Shown: piece by piece, positions 17,651 through 25,779 of the stretch | Position numbering within the stretch: position 1 is the first letter of the stretch | Layout: every line of letters begins with the position of its first letter | Source: an uncultured Clostridia bacterium | Lineage (GTDB): Bacteria; Bacillota; Clostridia; Christensenellales; Aristaeellaceae | Direction of reading: 5' to 3' | Length of the DNA stretch: 52,468 nucleotides | Assembly (NCBI GenBank): GCA_945948915.1 | Contig: CAMFCQ010000009.1 | Span: forward strand, 1 to 52,468 | Program-made: the position numbers and the translations under genes | The notes under the pieces: model-generated | What the model was told of the DNA's origin: nothing | Database searches by the model: none | Seen by the model: the letters and a program-made list of their open reading frames with translations, nothing else

Positions 17651-18589
17651 ATGGCGCGCCCATTCAGGAACATCATCGAGTACCGCATCTACGAGCTGGA
17701 GCCCGACAAGCCGTTTTTGTGCCTGTCCGGCGAGGAGTGGCGCATCTCCGACGTGCTCAGCGACCGCCTCCACTTTCACAACTGCCTGGAAATCGGCTAC
17801 TGCTTCTCCGACAGCGGCTTCCTCGGGTTTGAAAACGACGTCACCGTCCCCTTTGCTGCGCGGGACATCTTTCTGATTCCGCGCTTTGTGCCGCATACCA
17901 CCTGCTCCGCACCCGGCTGCCGCAGCCGCTGGAACTATCTGTTCGTCGATCCGGATGTGCTCAGCCATCACTTCGGCGTGCGCCAGGGCGAGCAGCAGAG
18001 CTTGAGCGTGCTGCTGGGCAGCTATCTGCGCATCACCGCCGCCAGCCATCCCCGGCTGTACTTCATCTGCAAATGCCTGCTCGAGGAGGCGACCTCGCGC
18101 GGGGACGGCGATCAGTCGCTCTTCAATCTCTACTTTCTTACCCTCTATGCCGAGCTTCGCAGCCAGCTCAGCAGCCAGAGCCCGCAGCCGCTGACCAACA
18201 GCCGCGCCTTCATCCTCCGGCCTGCGCTGGAATACATCAACGACCACTATGTGGAGCCCTGCAGCGTGGACAAGCTGGCCAGCCTGTGTCACCTGAGCCA
18301 GACCCATTTCCGGCGTCTTTTTCTCTCCATCATGGGCACGACGCCCCTGCAGTACGTCATCCAGATCCGCATCCGTCAGGCCTGCATCCTGCTCAACACC
18401 ACCAGCGAGCCCATCACCTCCATCGCGCAGGCCGTGGGCATCACCTCCATCTCCAGCTTCAACCGGAACTTCCAGCAGGTCATGAACGTCACCCCGCAGC
18501 AGTACCGCCAGTCCGCCAAGCCCATCCGCGCCAGGCAGAAGTCCTGCATCCTGCCCTACAAGGGCTGGCTGGTACCCGAAAACCTGTGA
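17651..18589 (+). CDS. AraC-family transcriptional regulator
   Basis: A 312-residue DNA-binding regulator with an N-terminal cupin-like sensor domain (HFHNCLEIGYC near residue 40, typical of the arabinose-binding fold) and a C-terminal pair of helix-turn-helix motifs (residues ~200-300: VDKLASLCHLSQTHFRRLF and ITSIAQAVGITSISSFNRNF). It is divergent from the sugar importer operon and 14 bases upstream of the GH2 gene, so it probably senses an imported or intracellular sugar and activates both. AGGGGG lies about eight bases before the ATG. Confidence 0.92.
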   Translation: MARPFRNIIEYRIYELEPDKPFLCLSGEEWRISDVLSDRLHFHNCLEIGYCFSDSGFLGFENDVTVPFAARDIFLIPRFVPHTTCSAPGCRSRWNYLFVDPDVLSHHFGVRQGEQQSLSVLLGSYLRITAASHPRLYFICKCLLEEATSRGDGDQSLFNLYFLTLYAELRSQLSSQSPQPLTNSRAFILRPALEYINDHYVEPCSVDKLASLCHLSQTHFRRLFLSIMGTTPLQYVIQIRIRQACILLNTTSEPITSIAQAVGITSISSFNRNFQQVMNVTPQQYRQSAKPIRARQKSCILPYKGWLVPENL

Positions 18590-18603
18590 TGGAGGAGCCT
18601 GTC

Positions 18604-21375
18604 ATGAAAGCATTTGACCTGTCCGGCCCGTGGCGTTGCGAGACAAGCGAGGGCTGCGCGGCCGCGCATCTGCCCGGCACGCTCGATACCAACGGAATCG
18701 GCCATGCCGACCTCACCGCCGCGCCGTGGCACCCGGACGAAAACTGCAACGACGTGCTGGCCTCTGCCGGCGTCATCGCCACGCGCCTGACGCGCCGGCA
18801 CACCTATGAGGGTGCCGCCGTCTTCACCCGGGCGCTGTCGTTTGCGCCGCCCGCAGGCAAGCGCGTCTTTCTCTTCTGCGAGCGCACGCGCCGCCTGTCC
18901 CTGCGCGTCAACGGGCGGGACGTGCCGCATTTCCTGCCCGCGACGCTCTCCGCGCCGAATGTCTTTGAGATCACGGAGCTGCTGACCGGCCGCGATGAGC
19001 TGGCCCTCACCTGCGACAACCGCTATCCTGGCTGGCCGCACGACGATATCCTCTTCTCCAGCGCCGCGACGGACGAGACGCAGACCAACTGGAACGGCGT
19101 GCTCGGCGAATTCTGCCTGCGCGTGGAGGAGCCGGTGTTCATCCATGCGGTGCGGGTCTATCCGCGCGAAGACGTGCTGGATGTCTGTGTGGATATCTCC
19201 GCCGACCGCGCGTGGCAGGCCTCAGTCTGCGTGACCAGCGATGCGCTGGCCGCGCCTGAGACGGTGCAGGCACAGGGCGAGGCGGGCTTCTCCTGCGTCC
19301 GTCTGAGCGGCCTTCCGCTTATTGCCCTCGTGCGCCGCTGGGATGAGGGCGAAGGCCATCTGTATGCGCTGACCGCCTCGCTGGGAGATTCACAGAAGAC
19401 CGTTTCCTTCGGCGTGCGCACCTTTCGCGCACAGGACGGACGGCTGACACTCAACGGCCGCGCCATTTTCCTGCGCGGCGAAACCAACTGCGCCGTCTTC
19501 CCGGAGACCGGCCATCCGCCAATGGATGTGCCCGCCTGGCGGCAGATTCTGGCCGTCTACCAAAGCTACGGCGTGAACTGTGTGCGCTTCCACAGCCATT
19601 GCCCGCCGGAGGCCGCGTTCATCGCCGCAGACGAGACCGGCATGCTGATTCAGGCCGAGCTCTCGCACTGGAATCCCCGGCATGCCTTCTCCTCCCAGGA
19701 GAGCCGGGCGTATTACCGTGCGGAGCTTGAGGCCGTGCTGCGCGCATACGCCAATCACCCCTCGCTCGTCCTGCTGTCCCTGGGCAACGAGCTGCACATG
19801 GACGAGGACGGGCAGGCCTATGCTGACGCGCTGCTCGATTTCGCGCGCAGCCTCGATTCCACCCGGCTGTATACCGCCGGCTCCAACAATCACTACGGCG
19901 CCAAGGGCCCCAATCCCGCGGACGATTTCTATACCGCCTGCTGCTGCCGCGAGCACGCGCTGCGCGCGACCAGCTCGCCCATGGTCGGCTGGCTCAACGA
20001 GCGCTTGCCCGACCTGCGCACGGACTATGCCCCGGCCATGCAGGCTGTCCGGGCGTGCAGCGATCAGCCGGTGCTTTCCTTTGAGGTGGGCCAGTACGAG
20101 GTTCTGCCGGACTTTGACGAGCTGCAGGCCTTTCAGGGCGTGACGCGTCCGGACAATCTGTCGCTGATCCTGCGCCGGGTGGAGGCAGCGGGCCTGCTTC
20201 CCCGCTGGAAGGCCCGTGTCGCGGCGACAGGCGAGCTGGCCCTGCGTTGCTACCGCGCGGAGGTCGAGGCTGCGCTGCGCACCGAATCGCTCTCCGGCAT
20301 CTTCCTGCTGGGGCTTCAGGATTTCCCCGGGCAGGGCACGGCGCTGGTGGGCATGCTCAATAGCCACCTCTCGCCCAAGCCCTACGCCTTTGCGCAGCCG
20401 GAGCGCTTTGCCCGGTTCTTCACCGCCGTCCTGCCGCTGGTGCTGCTGCCCCGCCTGACCTACACCGCGGAGGAAACGCTTGAAGCCGACGTGCGCATCG
20501 CCAACTACGGCAGGCAGGCGCTTGCGGGTATTCCCACATGGACGCTTTCGGGCGAGGGGATTTGCCTGCGCGGCGCGCTTGCGCCGGCCCATGCCGCCTG
20601 CGGTGCCGTATCGGACCTGGGCAGAATCCGCGTGCCGCTTTGCGGCATCAAAACCGGCATGATGCCGGCTTCATCCCCGACGAAACCATGCAGCCCCTGT
20701 CGCTTTGCGACCGAGGCCGGAGCCATGCGGAAGGATTCACATCATAAAGCCGCGAAGCTGACGCTCACCGTCAGCCTCTGCGGCCATGAGAACAGCTATG
20801 ATCTCTGGGTCTACCCGGACACGCCCGCTGTATGCCCTGAAGATGTATACGAATGCCGGACGCTCGACACCCGCGCCCTCGCCGTGCTCCGTCAGGGCGG
20901 CAGGGTCTTCCTCGCGCCGGATTCCACGAAGGACGCGCTGCCCTATTCCATCCGCGGACAGTTCTCCACGGACTTCTGGTCCGTCGGCACGTTCCCCGCG
21001 CAGGAGGGCGGCATGGGCCAGCTCATCGACACGGCGCATCCTATCTTTGACGGCTTCCCCACGGACGCGCACACCGACTTTCAGTGGTGGCCAATGGCCT
21101 CCCGGCGCGCCGTGATGCTGCCCAAGGCGCTGCAAAGCATCCGGCCCATCGTCACCCTGATGGACAGCTATGCCTATCTGCGCCCGATGGCGCAGCTGTT
21201 TGAGTGCCGCTGCGGCGGGGGCAGGCTGCTGTTCTCCTCGCTGGGCCTGCACCAGATCACGCAGTATCCCGAGGCGCGGGCGCTGCTCGATTCCATCTAC
21301 CGCTATCTGGGCTCGGACGCCTTTGCGCCCGGGCAGGAGGCACCGGTTGAAGAGATACGCAAGCTTCTGGCGTGA
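18604..21375 (+). CDS. Glycoside hydrolase family 2 protein with an in-frame repeat insertion
   Basis: A 923-residue GH2-type glycosidase with no signal peptide, so cytoplasmic. An N-terminal jelly-roll sugar-binding domain (residues ~1-170) and an Ig-like domain precede the TIM barrel. The acid/base is Glu396 in LSLGNELHMD, and the likely nucleophile is Glu494 in LSFEVGQYEV. The start at 18604 has GGAGG with an 8-base spacer and follows the araC-type gene closely. At residues ~684-716 the sequence is interrupted by about 33 residues (TGMMPASSPTKPC...) encoded by a 98-bp repeat also found at 28566 and 52133. The flanking parts (IRVPLCG before, KLTLTVSLCG and NSYDLWVYP after) read as one continuous beta domain. 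The sugar specificity is not known; location suggests RG-I or galactan fragments. Confidence 0.87.
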   Translation: MKAFDLSGPWRCETSEGCAAAHLPGTLDTNGIGHADLTAAPWHPDENCNDVLASAGVIATRLTRRHTYEGAAVFTRALSFAPPAGKRVFLFCERTRRLSLRVNGRDVPHFLPATLSAPNVFEITELLTGRDELALTCDNRYPGWPHDDILFSSAATDETQTNWNGVLGEFCLRVEEPVFIHAVRVYPREDVLDVCVDISADRAWQASVCVTSDALAAPETVQAQGEAGFSCVRLSGLPLIALVRRWDEGEGHLYALTASLGDSQKTVSFGVRTFRAQDGRLTLNGRAIFLRGETNCAVFPETGHPPMDVPAWRQILAVYQSYGVNCVRFHSHCPPEAAFIAADETGMLIQAELSHWNPRHAFSSQESRAYYRAELEAVLRAYANHPSLVLLSLGNELHMDEDGQAYADALLDFARSLDSTRLYTAGSNNHYGAKGPNPADDFYTACCCREHALRATSSPMVGWLNERLPDLRTDYAPAMQAVRACSDQPVLSFEVGQYEVLPDFDELQAFQGVTRPDNLSLILRRVEAAGLLPRWKARVAATGELALRCYRAEVEAALRTESLSGIFLLGLQDFPGQGTALVGMLNSHLSPKPYAFAQPERFARFFTAVLPLVLLPRLTYTAEETLEADVRIANYGRQALAGIPTWTLSGEGICLRGALAPAHAACGAVSDLGRIRVPLCGIKTGMMPASSPTKPCSPCRFATEAGAMRKDSHHKAAKLTLTVSLCGHENSYDLWVYPDTPAVCPEDVYECRTLDTRALAVLRQGGRVFLAPDSTKDALPYSIRGQFSTDFWSVGTFPAQEGGMGQLIDTAHPIFDGFPTDAHTDFQWWPMASRRAVMLPKALQSIRPIVTLMDSYAYLRPMAQLFECRCGGGRLLFSSLGLHQITQYPEARALLDSIYRYLGSDAFAPGQEAPVEEIRKLLA
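20653..20750 (+). repeat. 98-bp palindrome-headed element inside the GH2 gene (copy A)
   Basis: It begins ACCGGCATGATGCCGG, a near-perfect palindrome, and ends TAAAGC. A gap-free hand alignment to copy B (28566-28663) gives about 75 identities in 98 bases. It is read in the frame of the host gene without a stop, giving TGMMPASSPTKPC followed by ATEAGAM. The host reading frame is intact on both sides. Confidence 0.85.
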
Positions 21376-21401
21376 GCGGCAGGAAAAATGCGCCTTGTCA
21401 A

Positions 21402-21455
21402 AAAAACCGTTTCAATTGCAGGCTGCTGCGCATCCTGCTCTGAAACGGTTTTTCT
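21402..21455 (+). terminator. Terminator of the GH2 gene, member of a repeat family
   Basis: AAAAACCGTTTCA (21402-21414) pairs with TGAAACGGTTTTT (21441-21453). A second inner stem forms from GCAGG and CCTGC. The interior is nearly identical to the reverse complement of 39216-39262, so this terminator is one copy of a repeated unit. Confidence 0.85.
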
Positions 21456-21470
21456 TATACAATAGGGGGA

Positions 21471-21545
21471 TGCGTTAGGGCTGCCGCCCTAAAACCTGCC
21501 TGAGGGATTTCATCCCTCAGACTCCCTTTTTCGCTGCGCGCGATG
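21471..21545 (-). repeat. Modular hairpin repeat (copy, reverse orientation)
   Basis: Contains, on the - strand, the order GAAG...GGGAGTCTGAGGGATGAAATCCCTCAGGC then TTTTAGGGCGGCAGCCCTAACGC. It has no terminal inverted repeats, so it is a partial copy. It lies between the convergent GH2 and D-cysteine desulfhydrase-like genes. Confidence 0.7.
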
Positions 21546-21559
21546 AAAAGCAGGCCGCT

Positions 21560-22507
21560 TTATACGCCCACCGCGAACAACCCGCCCGCGCCGCCGGAGT
21601 GCAAAAACAGCACGCGGTCCGCGGGCGTCAGTTTGCCCTCGCGCGCCATAGCGATCAGCCCGGCAAAGGCCTTGCCGGTGTACACCGGATCGAGGAACAG
21701 TCCCTCGTTCTCCGCCATCATCGCCACGGCAGCGTTGCCCTCCTGCGAGGGAATCGCGTAGCCGGGGCCGCAGAGGTCGCGCAGATCGAAATCCGCCGCG
21801 CTCACCTGCACGTCCGCGCCAAGCAGCGCCGCCGCCTCGCGCATCAGGCGTACCGTGATCTCCTCAAAGGGATCGGTGTCCACCATCATGCCGGTCACGC
21901 GCGTGCCGGGCAGATACAGCTTCGCGCCCAGCGCAAGGCCGGCCATCGTGCCGCCGCTGCCCTCCGCGCAGATGATGTGATCAAACTGCATGCCCTGGCC
22001 GCGGATCTCGCGTGCGCAGTCCACATAGCCCAGCGTGCCCAGCGCGTTGGAGCCGCCGCAGGGGATCTTGTAATACGGACGGCCCAGCGCCGCGCCCACG
22101 CGGTCCATCTCGGCGTAGATGTCCGCGTAGTCATTCGTGTCCATGAAGCGCACGTCCACGCCCATCAGGTGCTCGAGCAGCTGGTTGCCCTGCCGGGCGG
22201 TCACGCCGCGCTTTTTGAGGATCAGGATCGGCGTCATGCCCAGCCTGCGCGCCGCTGCGGCGGTCAGCATCGCGTGGTTGGACTGCGCGCCGCCGGTGGT
22301 AAAGACCACCTCGGCGCCCTGCTTCTTCGCCTGCGCCAGCAGATACTCCAGCTTGCGCACCTTGTTGCCGCCAAGGCCCAGGCCGGTCAGGTCGTCGCGC
22401 TTGACGTAGACCTGCGTGCCCAGGATGCGGCTGATGTTCTCAAGCTTCTGAATCGGCGTGGGAAATACACCGAGGGATACCCTGTCAAATTCCTGTGTCG
22501 TCTTCAT
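21560..22507 (-). CDS. D-cysteine desulfhydrase / ACC deaminase family PLP enzyme
   Basis: A 315-residue fold-type II PLP enzyme. Family members convert D-cysteine to pyruvate, sulfide and ammonia, or deaminate 1-aminocyclopropane-1-carboxylate. The PLP lysine is Lys49 in [14 protein letters not shown]; the phosphate-binding loop is [18 protein letters not shown] is the substrate loop. The sequence pattern fits D-cysteine desulfhydrase (DcyD) rather than true ACC deaminase, but the split is subtle. GGAGG precedes the ATG at 22507. It is monocistronic and divergent from the CoA-transferase gene. Confidence 0.85.
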   Translation of the reverse strand: MKTTQEFDRVSLGVFPTPIQKLENISRILGTQVYVKRDDLTGLGLGGNKVRKLEYLLAQAKKQGAEVVFTTGGAQSNHAMLTAAAARRLGMTPILILKKRGVTARQGNQLLEHLMGVDVRFMDTNDYADIYAEMDRVGAALGRPYYKIPCGGSNALGTLGYVDCAREIRGQGMQFDHIICAEGSGGTMAGLALGAKLYLPGTRVTGMMVDTDPFEEITVRLMREAAALLGADVQVSAADFDLRDLCGPGYAIPSQEGNAAVAMMAENEGLFLDPVYTGKAFAGLIAMAREGKLTPADRVLFLHSGGAGGLFAVGV

Positions 22508-22538
22508 CGCAAAGTGCCTCCTGTCTGCTTTCCTCCTA

Positions 22539-22566
22539 GTATAGCGTGTCCCGGCGCGGCGCGCAA
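22539..22566 (-). promoter_or_regulatory. Promoter of the D-cysteine desulfhydrase-like gene
   Basis: TTGCGC (22566-22561) and TATACT (22544-22539) are 16 bases apart on the - strand, about 30 bases before the start codon. Confidence 0.55.
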
Positions 22567-22591
22567 CCGCTGCCGCGCACGAAAAAAGAGA

Positions 22592-22620
22592 TTGCGTTCG
22601 CCGGACAAAGCCGATATAAT
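22592..22620 (+). promoter_or_regulatory. Promoter of the CoA-transferase gene
   Basis: TTGCGT (22592-22597) and TATAAT (22615-22620) are 17 bases apart, 57 bases before the start codon. Confidence 0.7.
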
Positions 22621-22676
22621 GGAAAGACAGTGTTCATTTTCTGAACGAATGATTATTATCCAAAGGCGGAATCACC

Positions 22677-24206
22677 ATGTATCGAATCATGACGGCGGAC
22701 GAAGCCATCAGCCTGATCCGCGACGGAGACTGCATCTGCGTCAATTCCTTTGTCGGCATTGAAAACCCGGTGGAGCTGCACGAGGCGCTCGGCCGCAGAT
22801 ATGAGAAGACCCACTCCCCCAAGCACCTGACGGTTGTCTCCAGCGCGGGCTTTGGCGTGTGGGACGAAAACCGCGCCGCGGAGGGCTACATCCGCGCCGG
22901 CGCCGTAGACCGCCTGATCTGCGGCCATTTCGGCTCGATGCCCAGCACCAAGAAGATCATTCTGGAAAACCGCTTCGAGGCGTACAATCTGCCGCTGGGC
23001 TGCATCTCCCATGCCATCCGCGCGCAGGCCGGCGGCATTCCCGGCGCGCTGTCCAAGGTCGGCCTGGACATCTTCGTCGATCCGCGCCGCGAGGGCCCGG
23101 GCATCAACCAGATTTCTACCGACAGCTCCTTTGTCAAGGTGGTGACGGTGGATAGCGAGGAGTTCCTCTACTACAAGCTCCCCAGGATCACCGTCGCGAT
23201 CATCAAGGGCACCGCCGCCGACCGCAAGGGCAACATCTCCTTTGACGACATGTACATGTCCGGCGACGCGCTCTCCATCTGCCAGGCGGCCAAATCCAAC
23301 AACGGCATCGTTATCGTCCAGGTGGACCGCATCGTGGACATGCCCTCCCGCCCGCGCAACGCCATCATCCCGGGCTGCCTCGTCGATGCGATCGTCGTGC
23401 AGGAGCCGGAGGCGCGCGACGAGGCCTTCACCGCGCTCACCGGCAGCTTTGAAATTCCGTTCGAGGCCTGGCACGGCTGGACCGAGAAGCTTGAGGCCGT
23501 GACCAGCGCCAGCCGCGAGCGCAGCACCGCCAGCCACATCATCGGCAGGCGCACCGCGCGCGAGCTGCGCCAGGAGGACATCGTCAACATCGGCATCGGC
23601 ATTCCGGAGATGATCTCCCAGTACGCCAAGCAGAACGGCATGCTCGACCACATCACGCTGACGGTGGAATCCGGCGGCATCGGCGGCTTCCCCGCCTCCG
23701 GCAAGGTGTTCGGCGCGATGATCGGCGCGGCCTCCGTCTACGACATGGCCAACCAGTTCGACCTGTACAACCACGGCGGTCTGGACATCTGCTTCATGGG
23801 CGCGCTGGAGGTGGACCGCTACGGCAACGTCAACGCCCACCGCGGCCCGGGCGCATACGCGGGCATCGGCGGCTTCGCCAACATCACCGCCCAGACCCCG
23901 ACGGTCGTCTTCTGTCTCACCTTCAACACAAAGGGCCTGAGCGTCGCGCAGGACGGCGAGATCGTCACCGTCGAGCGCAACGGCTCCGTGCCCAAGTTCG
24001 TGCAGACCGTGCGCTCCATCAGCTTCTCCGCGCGCAACGCCGTCCGTAACGGCCAGAAGGTGCTCTACATCACCGAGCGCTGCGTATTCATCCTCACCGC
24101 CCGCGGCCTCAAGCTGCTGGAGGTCTACCCCGGCGTGGACATCCAGCGGGACATCCTCGACCTTCTTCCCTTTGACGTGGAGCTGCCCGACAGCTATCAC
24201 AACTGA
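22677..24206 (+). CDS. Acyl-CoA:carboxylate CoA-transferase (family I)
   Basis: A 509-residue fused alpha/beta CoA-transferase of the propionate/acetate CoA-transferase (YdiF-like) type, moving CoA between short-chain acids. The alpha-type half contains NSFVGIENPVELHEAL in place of the usual glycine-rich start; the beta half carries NIGIGIPEM and the catalytic Glu331 in TVESGGIGG. The length and single-chain layout fit this group. The exact acids are not predictable. It is transcribed alone, between its own promoter and terminator. Confidence 0.87.
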   Translation: MYRIMTADEAISLIRDGDCICVNSFVGIENPVELHEALGRRYEKTHSPKHLTVVSSAGFGVWDENRAAEGYIRAGAVDRLICGHFGSMPSTKKIILENRFEAYNLPLGCISHAIRAQAGGIPGALSKVGLDIFVDPRREGPGINQISTDSSFVKVVTVDSEEFLYYKLPRITVAIIKGTAADRKGNISFDDMYMSGDALSICQAAKSNNGIVIVQVDRIVDMPSRPRNAIIPGCLVDAIVVQEPEARDEAFTALTGSFEIPFEAWHGWTEKLEAVTSASRERSTASHIIGRRTARELRQEDIVNIGIGIPEMISQYAKQNGMLDHITLTVESGGIGGFPASGKVFGAMIGAASVYDMANQFDLYNHGGLDICFMGALEVDRYGNVNAHRGPGAYAGIGGFANITAQTPTVVFCLTFNTKGLSVAQDGEIVTVERNGSVPKFVQTVRSISFSARNAVRNGQKVLYITERCVFILTARGLKLLEVYPGVDIQRDILDLLPFDVELPDSYHN

Positions 24207-24220
24207 TTTCTATTCTTCAT

Positions 24221-24246
24221 CCGCGGCGGACTGCCGCGGTTTTTTT
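24221..24246 (+). terminator. Terminator of the CoA-transferase gene
   Basis: A 7-bp stem CCGCGGC / GCCGCGG with a 5-base loop is followed by seven T. Confidence 0.85.
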
Positions 24247-24249
24247 GTT

Positions 24250-24446
24250 ATACTATTCTCAAATAGAAACGAGCTATAAGCGCGAAGCGAAGAAGGGGTC
24301 TGGGGACTGGTCCCCAGGCTAGGGGTTTGGGGGATGAAATCCCCCAACGTCTCCATATCGCGAAGCGATCAAAGAAAAGCAGTCAGGGAGCGAAGCGTTA
24401 CCTGACGGCCGGTTATTGCATGGCCGATTTTATTTGAGAGTAGTAT
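24250..24446 (+). repeat. Modular hairpin repeat with terminal inverted repeats (copy 2)
   Basis: A 197-bp element whose ends, ATACTATTCTCAAATAGAAAC and ATTTTATTTGAGAGTAGTAT, are inverted repeats. The interior holds CGCGAAGCGAAGAAGGGG, hairpins GGGGACTGGTCCCC and GGGGGATGAAATCCCCC, and GTCAGGGAGCGAAGCGTTACCTGAC. Order and ends match 13500-13693; the interior also matches 30060-30205 in reverse. No coding capacity. Confidence 0.78.
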
Positions 24447-24496
24447 TAAAATCCGAACGTTTTCCGAAATGCTGCCGAAAATAATCCCGAAATCTG

Positions 24497-24524
24497 TTGC
24501 TTTTATGGCTGATTTGGGTATAAT
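24497..24524 (+). promoter_or_regulatory. Promoter of the FbpABC-type importer operon
   Basis: TTGCTT (24497-24502) and TATAAT (24519-24524) are 16 bases apart, 86 bases before the binding-protein start. Confidence 0.65.
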
Positions 24525-24610
24525 GGGTTTGTTTTGTTCAGCATGTTCGCGCCCGCATCGCAGAGGATGCCGGCGCGAAACACAACAGAAAAAATTTGGA
24601 GGTTGTCACG

Positions 24611-25633
24611 ATGCGTAAACTGCTCTCTCTGGCGCTTGTTCTGGCGCTGGCGGTCGTCCTGCCGGTCGCCGCGTTCGCCGAAGGCTCCCTGGTCGTCTAC
24701 ACCCCGAACCCCGACGAGGAGATCACCTACATCCTCAACACCTTCGCTGAGAAGTACGACGTCGACGTCGAGCTTCAGTCCATGGGCACCGGCGTGTGCT
24801 ACACCCGTCTGGACAGCGAGAAGGCCAACCCGCAGGCCGACGTGATGTTCGGCGGCGTGGAGACCACCTGGACCCACGACTATCCGGATCTGTTCGAGAC
24901 CTATGTGGCCAATGGCAACGACAAGCTGCCCGCCGAGTACCAGAATCCGGACGGACTGATCACCTACTACATCCTGGGCGGCAGCTGCGTCATGATCGTC
25001 AACGACGAGCTTGAGGCGGAGCTGGGCATCGAGATCAAGACCTACGACGACCTGCTCAACCCGGCGCTCAAGGGCAAGATCGCCTGCGCCGATCCGGCGG
25101 CCTCCTCTTCCTCCTTCGCCCACCTGTGCAACATCCTGCTGGCCAAGGGCGACGGCGAGAATCCGTATGAGAGCGACGCGGCCTGGACCTATGTCGAGAG
25201 CCTCATCGGCCAGCTCGATCACAGCCTGACCAGCGGCTCCTCCGCCGTGTACAAGGGCGTGGGCAACGGCGAGTACGTCGTCGGCCTGTCCTATGAGATC
25301 GGCGTGGCCGGCTTCATCCGCAACGGCGCGCAGGGCGTGCACGCCGTGTACCCGACCGAGGGCGTCTGCTGGACGCCGGTCGGCTCCTCCATCGTCAAGG
25401 GCGCCAAGAACATGGACAACGCGAAGCTGTTCATGGACTGGCTGATCTCCGACGAGTGCCAGACCATCATGGCCGAGAAGACCGTCTGCCGCGGCGTGCG
25501 CACCGATCTGTTCCAGGCCACCGAGTACATGCCGTCCTTTGAGACTCTGAACCTCAAGCAGGAGGACGACGAGTACACCTCTGCCAACAAGCAGACCATC
25601 GTCGATCACTGGACCGAGCTGTGGACCAAGTAA
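24611..25633 (+). CDS. FbpA/PhnS-type ABC importer substrate-binding protein
   Basis: A 340-residue periplasmic-type binding protein of the group that carries Fe3+, 2-aminoethylphosphonate or sugar phosphates. The start at 24611 has GGAGG (8-base spacer) and gives a signal peptide ending Ala-Phe-Ala; no lipobox cysteine is present. The mature protein begins SLVVYTPNPDEEI, typical of the group. The Tyr-Tyr pair used for iron by FbpA is not evident near the C-terminus, so iron is not assured. A hairpin between this gene and the ATPase gene would keep its mRNA level higher than that of the membrane components. Confidence 0.82.
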   Translation: MRKLLSLALVLALAVVLPVAAFAEGSLVVYTPNPDEEITYILNTFAEKYDVDVELQSMGTGVCYTRLDSEKANPQADVMFGGVETTWTHDYPDLFETYVANGNDKLPAEYQNPDGLITYYILGGSCVMIVNDELEAELGIEIKTYDDLLNPALKGKIACADPAASSSSFAHLCNILLAKGDGENPYESDAAWTYVESLIGQLDHSLTSGSSAVYKGVGNGEYVVGLSYEIGVAGFIRNGAQGVHAVYPTEGVCWTPVGSSIVKGAKNMDNAKLFMDWLISDECQTIMAEKTVCRGVRTDLFQATEYMPSFETLNLKQEDDEYTSANKQTIVDHWTELWTK

Positions 25634-25694
25634 TCCGCTGACCCGGTCAACCTGCCCTGGCAAGGCCGGGCCTCTGCCGACCAGCCATCCAACA

Positions 25695-25730
25695 TCAACC
25701 AGAGAGGCTCGCTTCTCTGGTTGATTTTCT
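25695..25730 (+). terminator. Intra-operon attenuator/terminator hairpin
   Basis: An 11-bp perfect stem TCAACCAGAGA / TCTCTGGTTGA with an 8-base loop is followed by TTTTCTTC. It lies between the binding-protein and ATPase genes of one importer, so partial termination would give excess binding protein. Confidence 0.7.
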
Positions 25731-25779
25731 TCATTCAGCTTTTCTGACGAGCAATTTGCAAGAAGGAGACTGCATACCC

